Assembly (NCBI GenBank): GCA_002953655.1
Contig: CP025839.1
Span: 1,922,001 to 1,986,000 of the forward strand
Length of the DNA stretch: 64,000 nucleotides
Origin: Latilactobacillus sakei
Lineage (GTDB): Bacteria > Bacillota > Bacilli > Lactobacillales > Lactobacillaceae
Direction: 5' to 3'
Each line of letters starts with the position of its first letter. The first letter of the stretch is position 1. The position numbers and the translations under genes are program-made. The notes under the pieces are model-generated. The model was given only the letters and a program-made list of their open reading frames with translations. It was not told where the DNA came from and did not search any database. Below are positions 29,502-42,836 of this stretch, in pieces.

Positions 29502-31970
29502 TTATTTAACAGTTGTTTTTTCTTTTTTACTATTAATCGTAATTTCACCTTTGGTAGCGCCAATTGTGACTGGCGTATCCGTTGTGATTTCACCAGCTAA
29601 TAGGGCTTCACTCAAGCGATCTTCAACTTGGGTTTGTAATGCACGGCGAATTGGACGCGCACCGTATTCTGGATCAAAACCGGCTTTAGCCACAACATCC
29701 ATCGCTGCCGCAGTCATTTTGATCTTGACACCTTGTTCCGCTAAACGGTTTAAGATGCCTTTGGACATAATCTTGACGATTTCACGCAATTCAGGTTGCG
29801 TTAATGAGTGGAAGACCACCGTTTCGTCGATTCGGTTTAAGAATTCTGGGCGGAATGACTTCTTCAATTCTTCCAAAATCCGGCCTTGCATTGCTTTGTA
29901 ATCCGCAGTGACATCTTTGACCCCAAAACCAACTGACTTGTCATCACGTAAGGCGGTTGCCCCTAAGTTAGACGTCATAATCATGATTGTGTTCCGGAAA
30001 TCAACTTTCCGCCCCTTAGAATCCGTCAAATAGCCATCATCTAAGACTTGTAACAAGATATTGAAAACATCTGGATGAGCCTTTTCAACTTCATCAAAAA
30101 GAACAACGGAATACGGCTTATTACGAACTTTTTCAGTTAATTGGCCACCTTCGTCGTAACCGACGTAACCAGGTGCTGCCCCGACTAACCGGCTCGTACT
30201 GTAACGTTCCATGTATTCTGACATATCAACCCGAATCAGGTTGTCTTCAGACCCAAACATCGCTTCTGCCAATGCTTTGGCCAACTCAGTCTTACCAACC
30301 CCAGTAGGGCCTAAGAACATGAATGAACCGATTGGCCGTTTAGGATCCTTCAAACCACTACGAGCCCGTCGAATTGCGCGAGCGACAGCTGAAATCGCCT
30401 CTTCTTGGCCAACAACCCGTTCATGCAAGACTTTTTCAAGCTGCAACAAACGTTCGCTTTCCTTACGTTGCAATTGTGTCACTGGGACACCCGTCCATTG
30501 GGCAACAACTTGCGCGATATCTTCTGGTTGGACTTGAATATCTGTTCGAACACCATTTTCTTGTTCAGCCGCTTGGCGTTTAGCCATTTTAGCCTTAGTG
30601 ATAATTTCTTTTTCGTGAATAGCAGCGGCTTTTTCGAAGTCTTGCGCACCGACTGCTGCTTCTTTTTCTTTGGCTAACGCTTGCAGTTCAGCTTCTAAGC
30701 GATCGATTGGTGATTTTTGGTTGACCGCATCTAAGCGGACCTTCGCAGCCGCTTCATCCATCAAATCAATTGCCTTATCAGGTAAGAAGCGATTGGTGAT
30801 ATACCGGTTCGCTAAAACAACGGCTTCATGTAATGCTTCATCGGAAATCGTGATACCGTGATGTTCTTCATAACGTGGTCGTAACCCGCGTAAGATTTGT
30901 TCCGCATCTTCTGGTGTTGGTTCATCAACCGTCACTGTCGCGAAACGCCGTTCTAAAGCGGCATCTTTTTCGATGTATTTTTGGTATTCATCAAGGGTTG
31001 TCGCCCCGATTAATTGCAATTCGCCACGAGCAAGGGCTGGTTTCAAGATATTTGAGGCGTCAATTGCACCTTCTGCTCCACCAGCACCGATTAAGGTATG
31101 CAATTCATCGATAAAGAGGATTACTTGGCCATCTTCATGGATTTCTTCAATAATCTTCTTGAGACGATCTTCAAATTCCCCACGATACTTAGTGCCCGCG
31201 ACCAATGACCCCATATCAAGCATCATTAATCGTTTTTGTTGCATATCGCTTGGCACATCGCCATTGATAATCCGTTGGGCAAAACCTTCAGCAATCGCTG
31301 TTTTACCGACACCTGGTTCGCCAATTAAGACCGGGTTATTCTTGGAACGACGCGCTAAGATTTGCACGAGGCGTTTAACTTCCGAATCACGACCAACAAC
31401 TGGATCAATTTGGTTTTCGCGGGCCATTTGCGTTAAATCACGAGCCAATTGGTTCAAAGTAGGCGTGCCTTCTTGATCGACCTTTTTAGCACTGGCTTTA
31501 GCGCGTTTCTTAGCAGTCGCTGCATCAATCCCCATCTTTTGGAGTAATAATTGCCGGGTTTTAGCTAAACTAAGGCCCAAGTTCAATAGAATGCGGGCCG
31601 CAATAATATCATCATCGCGTAATAACGCTAATAATAAATGGGCCGTTCCAATTTTAACTGAGTTTGCTTGCTGGGATTCAACACGCGCTAAATCCAGCAC
31701 TTGCTTGGCTTTAGGTGAGTATGGCAAATAACCGCCTACACCCATAGCAACGATTGAATCGCCATAACCGGTCAAGCGTTCAATTTCTTCCAGGACATCA
31801 GTAGGTGTCACCCCTAACTCACGGAGTGCGTTCCCAGCAATCCCTTCGCTTTCGAGGACGAGCGCTAACAATAGGTGTTCCGTCCCTAATGCATGATGAT
31901 TAAACTTCTTAGCTTGTTCTTGCGCTAACATTAAAACGTTCTTGGCACTTGGTGTAAATAGATTATTCAT
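29502..31970 (-). CDS. clpC: ATP-dependent Clp protease ATPase subunit ClpC
   Basis: AAA+ unfoldase that feeds ClpP. The 822-residue protein has two N-terminal Clp repeats (1-145), a first ATPase domain with [13 protein letters not shown], and a middle coiled-coil M-domain with UVR-like sequence (near 420-460). A second ATPase domain follows with [14 protein letters not shown] and the [10 protein letters not shown] context. It follows ctsR directly (17 nt). The McsA and McsB adaptor genes found between them in Bacillus are absent, as in other lactobacilli. Confidence 0.97.
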   Translation of the reverse strand: MNNLFTPSAKNVLMLAQEQAKKFNHHALGTEHLLLALVLESEGIAGNALRELGVTPTDVLEEIERLTGYGDSIVAMGVGGYLPYSPKAKQVLDLARVESQQANSVKIGTAHLLLALLRDDDIIAARILLNLGLSLAKTRQLLLQKMGIDAATAKKRAKASAKKVDQEGTPTLNQLARDLTQMARENQIDPVVGRDSEVKRLVQILARRSKNNPVLIGEPGVGKTAIAEGFAQRIINGDVPSDMQQKRLMMLDMGSLVAGTKYRGEFEDRLKKIIEEIHEDGQVILFIDELHTLIGAGGAEGAIDASNILKPALARGELQLIGATTLDEYQKYIEKDAALERRFATVTVDEPTPEDAEQILRGLRPRYEEHHGITISDEALHEAVVLANRYITNRFLPDKAIDLMDEAAAKVRLDAVNQKSPIDRLEAELQALAKEKEAAVGAQDFEKAAAIHEKEIITKAKMAKRQAAEQENGVRTDIQVQPEDIAQVVAQWTGVPVTQLQRKESERLLQLEKVLHERVVGQEEAISAVARAIRRARSGLKDPKRPIGSFMFLGPTGVGKTELAKALAEAMFGSEDNLIRVDMSEYMERYSTSRLVGAAPGYVGYDEGGQLTEKVRNKPYSVVLFDEVEKAHPDVFNILLQVLDDGYLTDSKGRKVDFRNTIMIMTSNLGATALRDDKSVGFGVKDVTADYKAMQGRILEELKKSFRPEFLNRIDETVVFHSLTQPELREIVKIMSKGILNRLAEQGVKIKMTAAAMDVVAKAGFDPEYGARPIRRALQTQVEDRLSEALLAGEITTDTPVTIGATKGEITINSKKEKTTVK

Positions 31971-31987
31971 GGATAATCCCCCACTCT

Positions 31988-32458
31988 TTACTTAATTTCG
32001 TAACGTAATCTTTCTAAGACAGCAATTAACATTCGTGCCCGTAATTGCTCTTCTAACTGCTTATCGTTAACCGCTAATGTTTGTGGGCTTAAGGTTGCTA
32101 AAACCAGATTACCCTCTTTTTGCGATAAAATTTGTTCATCATAGAGCTTCTGGATGATGGCCAGCGTATCAGCCTGCGAAATTCGCGACTCGACACTGTC
32201 AATTAATGCCTCTAAAAATTCACGATCATCTAAAAATTGAACTTTAACGATACGGATATAGCCGCCCCCACCACGTTTACTGTTAACGACATAGCCACGT
32301 TGCTCAGTAAACCGGGTATTAATCACATAATTGATCTGCGATGGGACACAGTTAAATAATTTGGCAATTTCGGAGCGTCGAATTTCAATCTGCTCGCTGT
32401 CAGCCAATATTTTTTTCAAATAGGCTTCAATAATATCTGAGATATTCTGACTTTGCAA
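31988..32458 (-). CDS. ctsR: Heat-shock repressor CtsR
   Basis: Represses clp genes at normal temperature. The product has the N-terminal winged HTH (SQNISDIIEAYLKKIL...IEIRRSEIAKLFNCVPSQINYVINTRF) and the glycine loop KRGGGGYIRI, known in B. subtilis as the heat-sensing element. I place the start at the TTG at 32458 (156 residues), which has AAGGGA about 8 nt upstream. The in-frame TTG at 32467 has no room for a ribosome-binding site. Autoregulated through the operator upstream. Confidence 0.95.
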   Translation of the reverse strand: MQSQNISDIIEAYLKKILADSEQIEIRRSEIAKLFNCVPSQINYVINTRFTEQRGYVVNSKRGGGGYIRIVKVQFLDDREFLEALIDSVESRISQADTLAIIQKLYDEQILSQKEGNLVLATLSPQTLAVNDKQLEEQLRARMLIAVLERLRYEIK

Positions 32459-32516
32459 ATAGATCAATCCCTTTTTTTCATTCTTCAGCGCTTATAATTC
32501 AGTCTAAAAATTTAAC

Positions 32517-32542
32517 TTTGACTAACGTTGACTATTATTATA
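32517..32542 (-). promoter_or_regulatory. CtsR operator and ctsR promoter -10
   Basis: On the minus strand AGTCAAC-gtt-AGTCAAA (32533-32517) matches the CtsR tandem heptad with 3-nt spacing, one mismatch. TATAAT (32542-32537) is just upstream, so bound CtsR would cover the start of transcription. Indicates autoregulation. Confidence 0.85.
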
Positions 32543-32581
32543 ACGATTATTTGTTCAAAAGGAAAGTTTGAAGAACTGCAC

Positions 32582-32611
32582 AAAAAAAGACTTGTTCGAC
32601 AACAAGTCTTT
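32582..32611 (-). terminator. Terminator of the rRNA-tRNA operon
   Basis: AAAGACTTGTT/AACAAGTCTTT, 11-bp perfect stem with a 4-nt loop, then T7 on the minus strand. Confidence 0.9.
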
Positions 32612-32616
32612 GAGAG

Positions 32617-32690
32617 TCGGGAAAACAAGATTTGAACTTGCGACCCCTACGCCCCGAACGTAGTGCTCTACCAAACTGAGCTACTTCCCG
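32617..32690 (-). tRNA. tRNA-Pro (CGG)
   Basis: Cloverleaf with anticodon loop TTCGGGG between CTACG/CGTAG stems. CCA not encoded. The acceptor, D-arm and part of the T-arm match the tRNA-Pro(TGG) of the same array, but the anticodon stem is different. Last gene of the array. Confidence 0.93.
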
Positions 32691-32723
32691 GAGAGTTATT
32701 TAATTATTTACGGGTACAAAAAA

Positions 32724-32795
32724 AGCGGAAGACGGGATTCGAACCCGCGACCCCCACCATGGCAAGGTGATGTTCTACCACTGAACTACTTCCGC
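32724..32795 (-). tRNA. tRNA-Gly (GCC), copy 2
   Basis: Cloverleaf with anticodon loop TTGCCAT. Identical over its full length to the copy at 33089-33160. CCA not encoded. Confidence 0.96.
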
Positions 32796-32821
32796 ATTTT
32801 TTATTAACTTTTTGTATCCAG

Positions 32822-32895
32822 TCGGGAAAACAGGATTCGAACCTGCGACCCCCTGGTCCCAAACCAGGTGCTCTACCAAGCTGAGCTATTTCCCG
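32822..32895 (-). tRNA. tRNA-Pro (TGG)
   Basis: Cloverleaf with anticodon loop TTTGGGA between CCTGG/CCAGG stems; reads all Pro codons by wobble. Confidence 0.96.
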
Positions 32896-32900
32896 TTATA

Positions 32901-32974
32901 TGCACCCAGTAGGAGTCGAACCTACAACCTTCTGATTCGTAGTCAGACACTCTATCCAGTTGCGCTATGGGTGC
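32901..32974 (-). tRNA. tRNA-Arg (ACG)
   Basis: Cloverleaf with anticodon loop CTACGAA; A34 is expected to be edited to inosine by TadA. Confidence 0.96.
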
Positions 32975-32988
32975 ATTTTTCATTATGA

Positions 32989-33074
32989 TGCCGAGGACCG
33001 GAATCGAACCGGTACGGTAGTCACCTACCGCGGGATTTTAAGTCCCGTGCGTCTGCCAGTTCCGCCACCCCGGC
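32989..33074 (-). tRNA. tRNA-Leu (TAA)
   Basis: Class II tRNA with a long variable arm; anticodon loop CTTAAAA between CGGGA/TCCCG stems. Confidence 0.96.
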
Positions 33075-33088
33075 TTAATCATAATGAA

Positions 33089-33160
33089 AGCGGAAGACGG
33101 GATTCGAACCCGCGACCCCCACCATGGCAAGGTGATGTTCTACCACTGAACTACTTCCGC
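33089..33160 (-). tRNA. tRNA-Gly (GCC), copy 1
   Basis: Cloverleaf with anticodon loop TTGCCAT, identical to the copy at 32724-32795. Confidence 0.96.
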
Positions 33161-33167
33161 ATCTTAA

Positions 33168-33240
33168 TGCCGACTAGACGATTCGAACGCCCGACCCTCT
33201 GATTACAAATCAGATGCTCTACCAACTGAGCTAAGTCGGC
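33168..33240 (-). tRNA. tRNA-Thr (TGT)
   Basis: Cloverleaf with anticodon loop TTTGTAA between TCTGA/TCAGA stems. Confidence 0.95.
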
Positions 33241-33275
33241 ATAATAAGATAACTTTCATTGAATATTCAATTGAA

Positions 33276-33359
33276 TGCGGGTGAAGGGACTTGAACCCCC
33301 ACGTCTATATAGACACTAGAACCTAAATCTAGCGCGTCTGCCAATTCCGCCACACCCGC
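33276..33359 (-). tRNA. tRNA-Leu (TAG)
   Basis: Class II tRNA with a long variable arm; anticodon loop TTTAGGT between CTAGA/TCTAG stems. Confidence 0.95.
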
Positions 33360-33382
33360 ATTTTGGCGTGTAACTTGGCCGA

Positions 33383-33455
33383 TGAGTCGTGACAGGCTCG
33401 AACTGTCGACCCTCTGATTAAAAGTCAGATGCTCTACCAACTGAGCTAACGACTC
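33383..33455 (-). tRNA. tRNA-Lys (TTT)
   Basis: Cloverleaf with anticodon loop CTTTTAA between TCTGA/TCAGA stems. Confidence 0.96.
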
Positions 33456-33457
33456 AA

Positions 33458-33530
33458 TGGAGGTTACAGGGCTCGAACCTGTGACCCTCTGCTTGTAAGG
33501 CAGACGCTCTCCCAACTGAGCTAAACCTCC
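33458..33530 (-). tRNA. tRNA-Val (TAC)
   Basis: Cloverleaf with anticodon loop CTTACAA between TCTGC/GCAGA stems. First tRNA after 5S rRNA, the usual position in lactobacilli. Confidence 0.96.
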
Positions 33531-33540
33531 ATCAAATATA

Positions 33541-33657
33541 GCGTGGCAACGTCCTATCCTCGCAGGTAGTTTCCCACCAACTACTATCGGCGCTAAGAAG
33601 CTTAACTACTGTGTTCGACATGGGAACAGGTGTATCCTTCTTGCTATCGCCACCACA
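33541..33657 (-). rRNA. rrf: 5S ribosomal RNA
   Basis: About 117 nt with the conserved GAACACAGTAGTTAAGC loop region and complementary termini (TGTGGTGGCGA at the 5' end, GTTGCCACGC at the 3' end). Ends are accurate to a few nt. Confidence 0.95.
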
Positions 33658-33693
33658 CTATTTGTGCTTACGCACTGAGAAGAACTTCGTTCT

Positions 33694-33746
33694 CTCAAAA
33701 CTGCATAATAAGTAATATTTCATTTCAAAAGCCAAACATTGCACCT
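33694..33746 (-). other. 3' arm of the 23S processing stem
   Basis: The sequence just after 23S (AAAACTGCATAATAAGTAAT side) is complementary to the spacer at about 36750-36811, forming the long stem cut by RNase III. Confidence 0.7.
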
Positions 33747-33748
33747 TT

Positions 33749-36664
<2,916 letters not shown>

Positions 36665-36837
36665 CTATCTTTACCTACGGTAAAGGGTTATTATTTGAGT
36701 TTAGCGATATGAACTAATTCATATTTCTATTATTAAAAAACTCTTTAAAACGCAATGTTTTTCTCGGCTTTTAAAACTAATATATTACTTATTATCCAGT
36801 TTTCAAAGAACAAAGTTACGATGACTATTGTCATCAA

Positions 36838-36910
36838 TGGAGGATAACGGGATCGAACCGATGACCTCCTGCGTGCAAAGCAGGCGCTCTCCCAGCTGAG
36901 CTAATCCCCC
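36838..36910 (-). tRNA. tRNA-Ala (TGC)
   Basis: In the 16S-23S spacer. Cloverleaf with anticodon loop TTTGCAC between CCTGC/GCAGG stems. Confidence 0.96.
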
Positions 36911-36936
36911 ATAATGAAACTATTAAATTGGTACAA

Positions 36937-37010
<74 letters not shown>

Positions 37011-37040
37011 AAAAACGTCCTTAATGATGAGAGTAGACCT

Positions 37041-37064
37041 CTCAAAACTAAACAAAGTTTTGAT
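37041..37064 (-). other. 3' arm of the 16S processing stem
   Basis: The ATCAAAACTTTGTTTAGTTT region after 16S pairs with the leader sequence at 38775-38800 to form the RNase III stem that releases pre-16S rRNA. Confidence 0.7.
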
Positions 37065-37094
37065 TTCGCAAATGTACAAGGTTTTCCGTATTAT

Positions 37095-38677
<1,583 letters not shown>

Positions 38678-38859
38678 GTTTGTAGCTCTTGTTTTGTTAC
38701 TTAATTTATTTGCTAGCGAAATTGACTTCGCAAATATGTTGTGCCCTAAAAGGGCGACCCTACACATTTGGTTTATCAAAACTTTGTTCAGTTTTCAAAG
38801 GTCTACCTTATATGAATCGCCGTTACTTGAAATTTAAAATCTCATAAGCAACGCAATTA
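38678..38859 (-). other. 16S rRNA leader
   Basis: The transcribed spacer before 16S. It holds the 5' arm of the RNase III stem (38775-38800) and a GCCCT/AGGGC hairpin at about 38743-38756. No gene. Confidence 0.6.
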
Positions 38860-38888
38860 ATCATATCATGCAATCAAGTTGATGTCAA
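38860..38888 (-). promoter_or_regulatory. rRNA promoter P2
   Basis: Minus-strand -35 TTGACA (38883-38888, perfect), 17-bp spacer, -10 TATGAT (38860-38865). Confidence 0.85.
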
Positions 38889-38953
38889 CTACTTTTTAAA
38901 AATAATTTTTATCAACTTATCAATCACACGTTCATCTCTCGACAACATAGAAT

Positions 38954-38982
38954 ATCTTACCATCCTAGTGGGACAACGTCAA
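38954..38982 (-). promoter_or_regulatory. rRNA promoter P1
   Basis: Minus-strand -35 TTGACG (38977-38982), 17-bp spacer, -10 TAAGAT (38954-38959), 94 bp upstream of P2. Tandem promoters are usual for rRNA operons. The AT-rich stretch 38983-39146 has no gene. Confidence 0.75.
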
Positions 38983-39146
38983 TCACTATTTTCACATTTT
39001 TTTAAAAAACTTGAAATTAACCTTTGTCGAACTTTAAAAAACCGTTTTAATTCCTTTAAAATTGACTTTAATTGCGTCACTGATTATCTCTTATAACACT
39101 TTTAAATCGCGATTTCGACACCATTTTATAGAATTGGTATAGGTAA

Positions 39147-39195
39147 AAGGCGGATTGGCTAACAAATCATGCAAATTTGTTAGCTAATCCGCCTT
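39147..39195 (-). terminator. Long hairpin terminator of the metal/redox operon
   Basis: A 21-bp near-perfect inverted repeat (39147-39167 with 39175-39195) with a short loop, followed on the minus strand by TTTT. It lies 8 nt after the stop of the Crp/Fnr regulator gene. Confidence 0.8.
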
Positions 39196-39203
39196 AATTA
39201 CCA

Positions 39204-39872
39204 TTAATAGAAGTCTTCCAAGCGTTCATAATCTAATATTTCCACTTGTCGACCTTGTCTTTTTATCAATTGACGTTGTTCTAATTGCTTTAATTGCCGC
39301 GATAAAGTTTCTGGCGTCGTCCCAATATATGTTGCTAATTCTTTTAACTTCATCGGGATTTTAACCGTCAATGTCTCACTGACCTTCACCAAAGCCAATA
39401 AATAAGTTACCAGTCGTGATTCTACCGAGTCGATATTCATTAGATTAGCTTGTTGTTCCAACTTAATCATCTTATTAGCCGTCACTTCTAAAAGTTTCAA
39501 ACTGATTTCCGGATAACTTAATAGTAGTTCTTGAAAAGGTGCGCGGGGCAATGTACAGATGACGCTGTCTTGAAGCGCCTCACCATATACTTGTTCCTCT
39601 TGGTTCGTAAAAAGCAGCTTCTCCCCTTCAAAGTCCCCCGGTTCCATAATCCGCAACAGTTGTTCTTTACCCGCTGCGGACAATTGATAAACTTTAATAC
39701 TCCCACTAGCCAGAATCACTAGGCGTTTTTGCGCAGTCGGACTAATGACTTGCTGCCCCTTAGCAACCTTTTCGTGGTGGGTTAGCGCCGAAATCTTCAA
39801 GAGACTGTCGTGATCAAGGTGACTAAATATCGGTACTAATTCCGCACAAATATGTTGTTCAACAGTTGCCAC
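39204..39872 (-). CDS. Crp/Fnr family transcriptional regulator
   Basis: A 222-residue protein with an N-terminal cyclic-nucleotide-type beta-barrel (about 15-130, with GSIKVYQLSAAGKEQLLRIMEPGDF). A dimerisation helix and C-terminal winged HTH follow (KELATYIGTTPETLSRQLKQLEQ near 180). It lacks the N-terminal cysteine cluster of oxygen-sensing FNR, so the signal is unknown. Last gene of a four-gene operon with a P1B-ATPase, an HMA chaperone and a Dps-like protein. A palindrome of FNR type sits near -41.5 of that operon's promoter, suggesting it activates its own operon. Confidence 0.88.
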   Translation of the reverse strand: MATVEQHICAELVPIFSHLDHDSLLKISALTHHEKVAKGQQVISPTAQKRLVILASGSIKVYQLSAAGKEQLLRIMEPGDFEGEKLLFTNQEEQVYGEALQDSVICTLPRAPFQELLLSYPEISLKLLEVTANKMIKLEQQANLMNIDSVESRLVTYLLALVKVSETLTVKIPMKLKELATYIGTTPETLSRQLKQLEQRQLIKRQGRQVEILDYERLEDFY

Positions 39873-39890
39873 ACGCCCACTTCCTTCTAT

Positions 39891-40439
39891 TTAGTCGTCA
39901 TCTTCTTCGTCTAAACCTTCACGCGCATCCTTACCGAGTTGATTTTGTAATACGCGAATTTGATGCTGGTTATACCCTAGCATATCAACCATATCAGCCG
40001 CTAAAGCAAAGCGTTCTTCTTTTTGGGCGAGCTTGATGGCCCGTGATACGAATAGGTTGGCGGTGTTAAAATCGTTGACCAATTCCGCCATCATGGCTGG
40101 CACATCCCAATACTTGATGCGCGCATCCTCAGTAAGCATCCCGTATTCAGTATATTCCGCTTGCGTCGTCGGGATTACTTCGCCCTCATCCAACAATCGT
40201 TCGGCCGTCTTATCTAATAGCATATCATTTTCAGTTAATAAAGTTGCCACCTGTGCCTTGAAGATTTCATTATTCATGCCTTTAGCAGCCCACTTCATCT
40301 GACGGAGTTTGCGTCGTTGGATTGTCAGGTTGGCCATAATGTGGCCAATCATCGCGCCAGCCGTTGGTGCACGGTGATCCACATCTGCTTGTTTCAGTTC
40401 TGCTTGGTAACGTGCTTCAATTGCCGCGGTTGTTAACAT
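39891..40439 (-). CDS. Dps/ferritin-like protein
   Basis: A 182-residue helical protein. The pattern IQRRKLRQMKWAAKG followed by LLDKTAERLLDEGEVIPTTQAEY matches the Dps layout (helix A/B, then the E-rich helix and the G-x-x-P loop). The classical iron-ligand His/Asp set is only partly recognisable. The C-terminus is acidic (EGLDEEDDD). Likely a DNA-protecting or iron-handling ferritin-like protein; the iron chemistry is uncertain. The reading frame ends 18 nt before the Crp/Fnr gene. Confidence 0.7.
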   Translation of the reverse strand: MLTTAAIEARYQAELKQADVDHRAPTAGAMIGHIMANLTIQRRKLRQMKWAAKGMNNEIFKAQVATLLTENDMLLDKTAERLLDEGEVIPTTQAEYTEYGMLTEDARIKYWDVPAMMAELVNDFNTANLFVSRAIKLAQKEERFALAADMVDMLGYNQHQIRVLQNQLGKDAREGLDEEDDD

Positions 40440-40451
40440 CTCAATGCCCCC

Positions 40452-40673
40452 TTATTTAACCTTCACACTTTTAACGTTGTAGCCCAGATCTGTGACAACT
40501 TGCGTCAATCGTTCCGGATTAGTCGTCGTTTCATCATATTCAGTTTTTACTTTGCTGGCATTAAATAGTACTTTGACTGCTTCGACACCGGCTTGTTGAC
40601 TCACACCGGCTTGAATCTTTTGCATACATGATGGGCATGAGAGTTCGTCTAATTGCATCACTAATTTTGCCAT
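40452..40673 (-). CDS. HMA-domain metallochaperone
   Basis: A 73-residue protein with the heavy-metal-associated fold. The metal motif SCPSC (C13, C16) lies on the first loop, followed by the usual beta-alpha-beta pattern ending GYNVKSVKV. CopZ-like in size. I chose the ATG at 40673 (AAGGTGG upstream) over the longer frame to 40709. Serves the P1B-ATPase upstream, whose own N-terminus lacks an HMA domain. Confidence 0.9.
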   Translation of the reverse strand: MAKLVMQLDELSCPSCMQKIQAGVSQQAGVEAVKVLFNASKVKTEYDETTTNPERLTQVVTDLGYNVKSVKVK

Positions 40674-40751
40674 AATAATGACCACCTTTTCTTTATTTGA
40701 TATCTTCACTATACTGCCAGTCGCATGATTAAAAATTGATCGCCATCAAGT

Positions 40752-42614
40752 TTAGTGAATTTTAAAGCGAATTAAGCGCATCGCGTTTAAAATGACGACT
40801 AAAATACTAATTTCGTGAACCAACATCCCGCTGGCCATTTGAACGTAGCCTAAAATCAATCCTAATAGAAGTAACGCGACTGTTCCAACCGCAATCACGA
40901 TATTTTGGACCGTATTACGGGCTGTTGCCTTAGTGAGGTAATCGGCGTAGACGACTTCAGAAAGCGTCGATTGCATCAATACAATATCCGACGTTTCAAT
41001 TGCGACATCCGTGCCCGAACCCATCGCAATCCCAATGTCCGCCAACGCTAATGACGGACTATCATTGATGCCATCACCGATAAAAGCCACTTTTTGACCT
41101 TTGGCTTGGTACCTTTTCAAGTAATCAACCTTCTCGACTGGTAACAAGTTCGCGTGAAATTCCGTAATCCCCACTTCGCGGGCAATAGCTGCAGCAGTTT
41201 GTTCATTATCCCCAGTCAACATCACGAGCTTTTTAACACCGGCCTTTTTCAAACGGGCTAAAGCCACCTTAGCTTCCGGTTTAACTGTATCCGCGATACC
41301 AATTACTAAGGCAAGCGTCTGATCAATCGCCACCAATACTATTGATTGACCCGCTCGTTGACTCGCTTCAATAGTAGCGAGTTGAGCAGCATTCAGTTTA
41401 ACCCCTGCATCAGTCAACAGTTTAGCCCGGCCAATCTGGATTAGGTGCTCCCCAACTTGCGCTTTAACCCCTAGTCCTTTGAGCGTTTCAATTTGCCCAA
41501 TCAGCGGTAAGTCAGTGACGCCTTGGGCTTGGGCATATTTGACCACTGCGGTTGCCAATGGATGATCCGATTGTTTTTCGACAGCGGCTGCTAATTTCAA
41601 AGCTTCGGCTTGGTTTTTTGTATAGTCGATGACTTGCGCCACCGCTGTTTCACCTTTAGTGAGTGTGCCCGTCTTATCAAAAACCATCGTGTCAATGCCA
41701 GCCATCGTGTTAACCACTTCGCCACCTTTAATTAAGACGCCATTTTTGGCACCATTGCCAATTCCAGCAACAATTGAAACTGGCGCCCCAATCACTAGGG
41801 CGCCTGGGCAGCCCAGTACTAAAATCGTAATCGCCAATTTAAAATCACGTGTGATTAGACCGACCACTAACGCTAGCACCAATACTGCGGGCGTGTAGTA
41901 AGTCGCAAAACGATCGATAAACTTTTCCGCCGGTGATTTACTATCTTGTGCTTCTTCCACTAATTCAACAATTTGGGCAAAAGTCGTGTCATCCCCGACT
42001 TGGTTCGCCACCACGGTCAGCGTGCCATTATCGACAATCGCCCCCGAATAAACGCTGGCCCCCACTTCTTTTTTAATTAACTGCGCTTCACCTGTGATAC
42101 TGGCTTCATTCACAAAAGCACTTCCCGTGATAACTGTCCCATCAACCGGCACCTGCCCCCCGGCTTTGACTAAAACGTGATCGCCAATTGCCACATCGTC
42201 GACATCAACTGTCGTCACAGTCCCATCTCCCGCAACCACTTGTGCGGTTTGAGGTGCCATTTCCGATAATGACCGAATTGATTCCCGGGTCTTTTTAAGC
42301 GTTCGCTGTTCAAGATAACTCCCGAATAGGAACAAAAAGGTCACAATCGCTGATTCATTATATTCGCCAATAATGAAGGCTCCGATTACCGCAATGGTCA
42401 CCAACAAATCGATGCTCACGACTTTAACCTTTAACGCTTGATAGGCTTGCATCAAAATCGGCGCCACCCCGAACACTGAAGCAACTAGCAGTAAGCCTTG
42501 CATTACAACAGTCGGCCCACCTAACCAGTACCAACTATACGCCACCACAATTAGCATTCCCACAGTCAACGCTATTTGATTCTTACCCGCCTGTAACCAT
42601 CTTTGAAATCGCAT
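40752..42614 (-). CDS. Heavy-metal P1B-type ATPase
   Basis: Exports (or imports) a transition metal at the cost of ATP. The 620-residue protein has TGEA (174-177), phosphorylation site DKTGTLT (D313), SDHP, MLTGDN and GDGINDSPSLA. The membrane metal motif is CPG (269-271) rather than the CPC of copper pumps, and there is no N-terminal HMA domain. The metal is not evident; zinc, cadmium, iron and copper all remain possible. First gene of the operon; start ATG with AAGAAGGGG upstream. Confidence 0.9.
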   Translation of the reverse strand: MRFQRWLQAGKNQIALTVGMLIVVAYSWYWLGGPTVVMQGLLLVASVFGVAPILMQAYQALKVKVVSIDLLVTIAVIGAFIIGEYNESAIVTFLFLFGSYLEQRTLKKTRESIRSLSEMAPQTAQVVAGDGTVTTVDVDDVAIGDHVLVKAGGQVPVDGTVITGSAFVNEASITGEAQLIKKEVGASVYSGAIVDNGTLTVVANQVGDDTTFAQIVELVEEAQDSKSPAEKFIDRFATYYTPAVLVLALVVGLITRDFKLAITILVLGCPGALVIGAPVSIVAGIGNGAKNGVLIKGGEVVNTMAGIDTMVFDKTGTLTKGETAVAQVIDYTKNQAEALKLAAAVEKQSDHPLATAVVKYAQAQGVTDLPLIGQIETLKGLGVKAQVGEHLIQIGRAKLLTDAGVKLNAAQLATIEASQRAGQSIVLVAIDQTLALVIGIADTVKPEAKVALARLKKAGVKKLVMLTGDNEQTAAAIAREVGITEFHANLLPVEKVDYLKRYQAKGQKVAFIGDGINDSPSLALADIGIAMGSGTDVAIETSDIVLMQSTLSEVVYADYLTKATARNTVQNIVIAVGTVALLLLGLILGYVQMASGMLVHEISILVVILNAMRLIRFKIH

Positions 42615-42644
42615 TTGAACCCCTTCTTTCTATCTGTTGTCTCT

Positions 42645-42687
42645 ATTATAGAAGGCACAACATTGAAAGAACTTGACGGTTATCAAG
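42645..42687 (-). promoter_or_regulatory. FNR-type operator and promoter of the metal/redox operon
   Basis: The palindrome CTTGA-N6-TCAAG (42672-42687) resembles FNR boxes (TTGAC....ATCAA). TATAAT (42645-42650, minus strand) puts the start of transcription near 42638. The palindrome centre is then at about -41.5, the class II activator position. No good -35 is present, which fits activator dependence. Confidence 0.65.
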
Positions 42688-42836
42688 TTATATTGAAAAA
42701 AAAAATTCAATTTTATTAGTAAAATTAATTGCTTATAATTATTTTTACTAAAAATAAAAATCGATAAAAACGCTTTTAAAATCGCAATTTAAAGCAATTA
42801 TCAGTTAACTTAACTAAAATATACCGGAATTAGTTA

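Noticed and set aside
32960-33515. Small ORFs across the tRNA array
   Set aside because: They run through tRNA genes in antisense or sense and have no independent support; such peptides are common false annotations.
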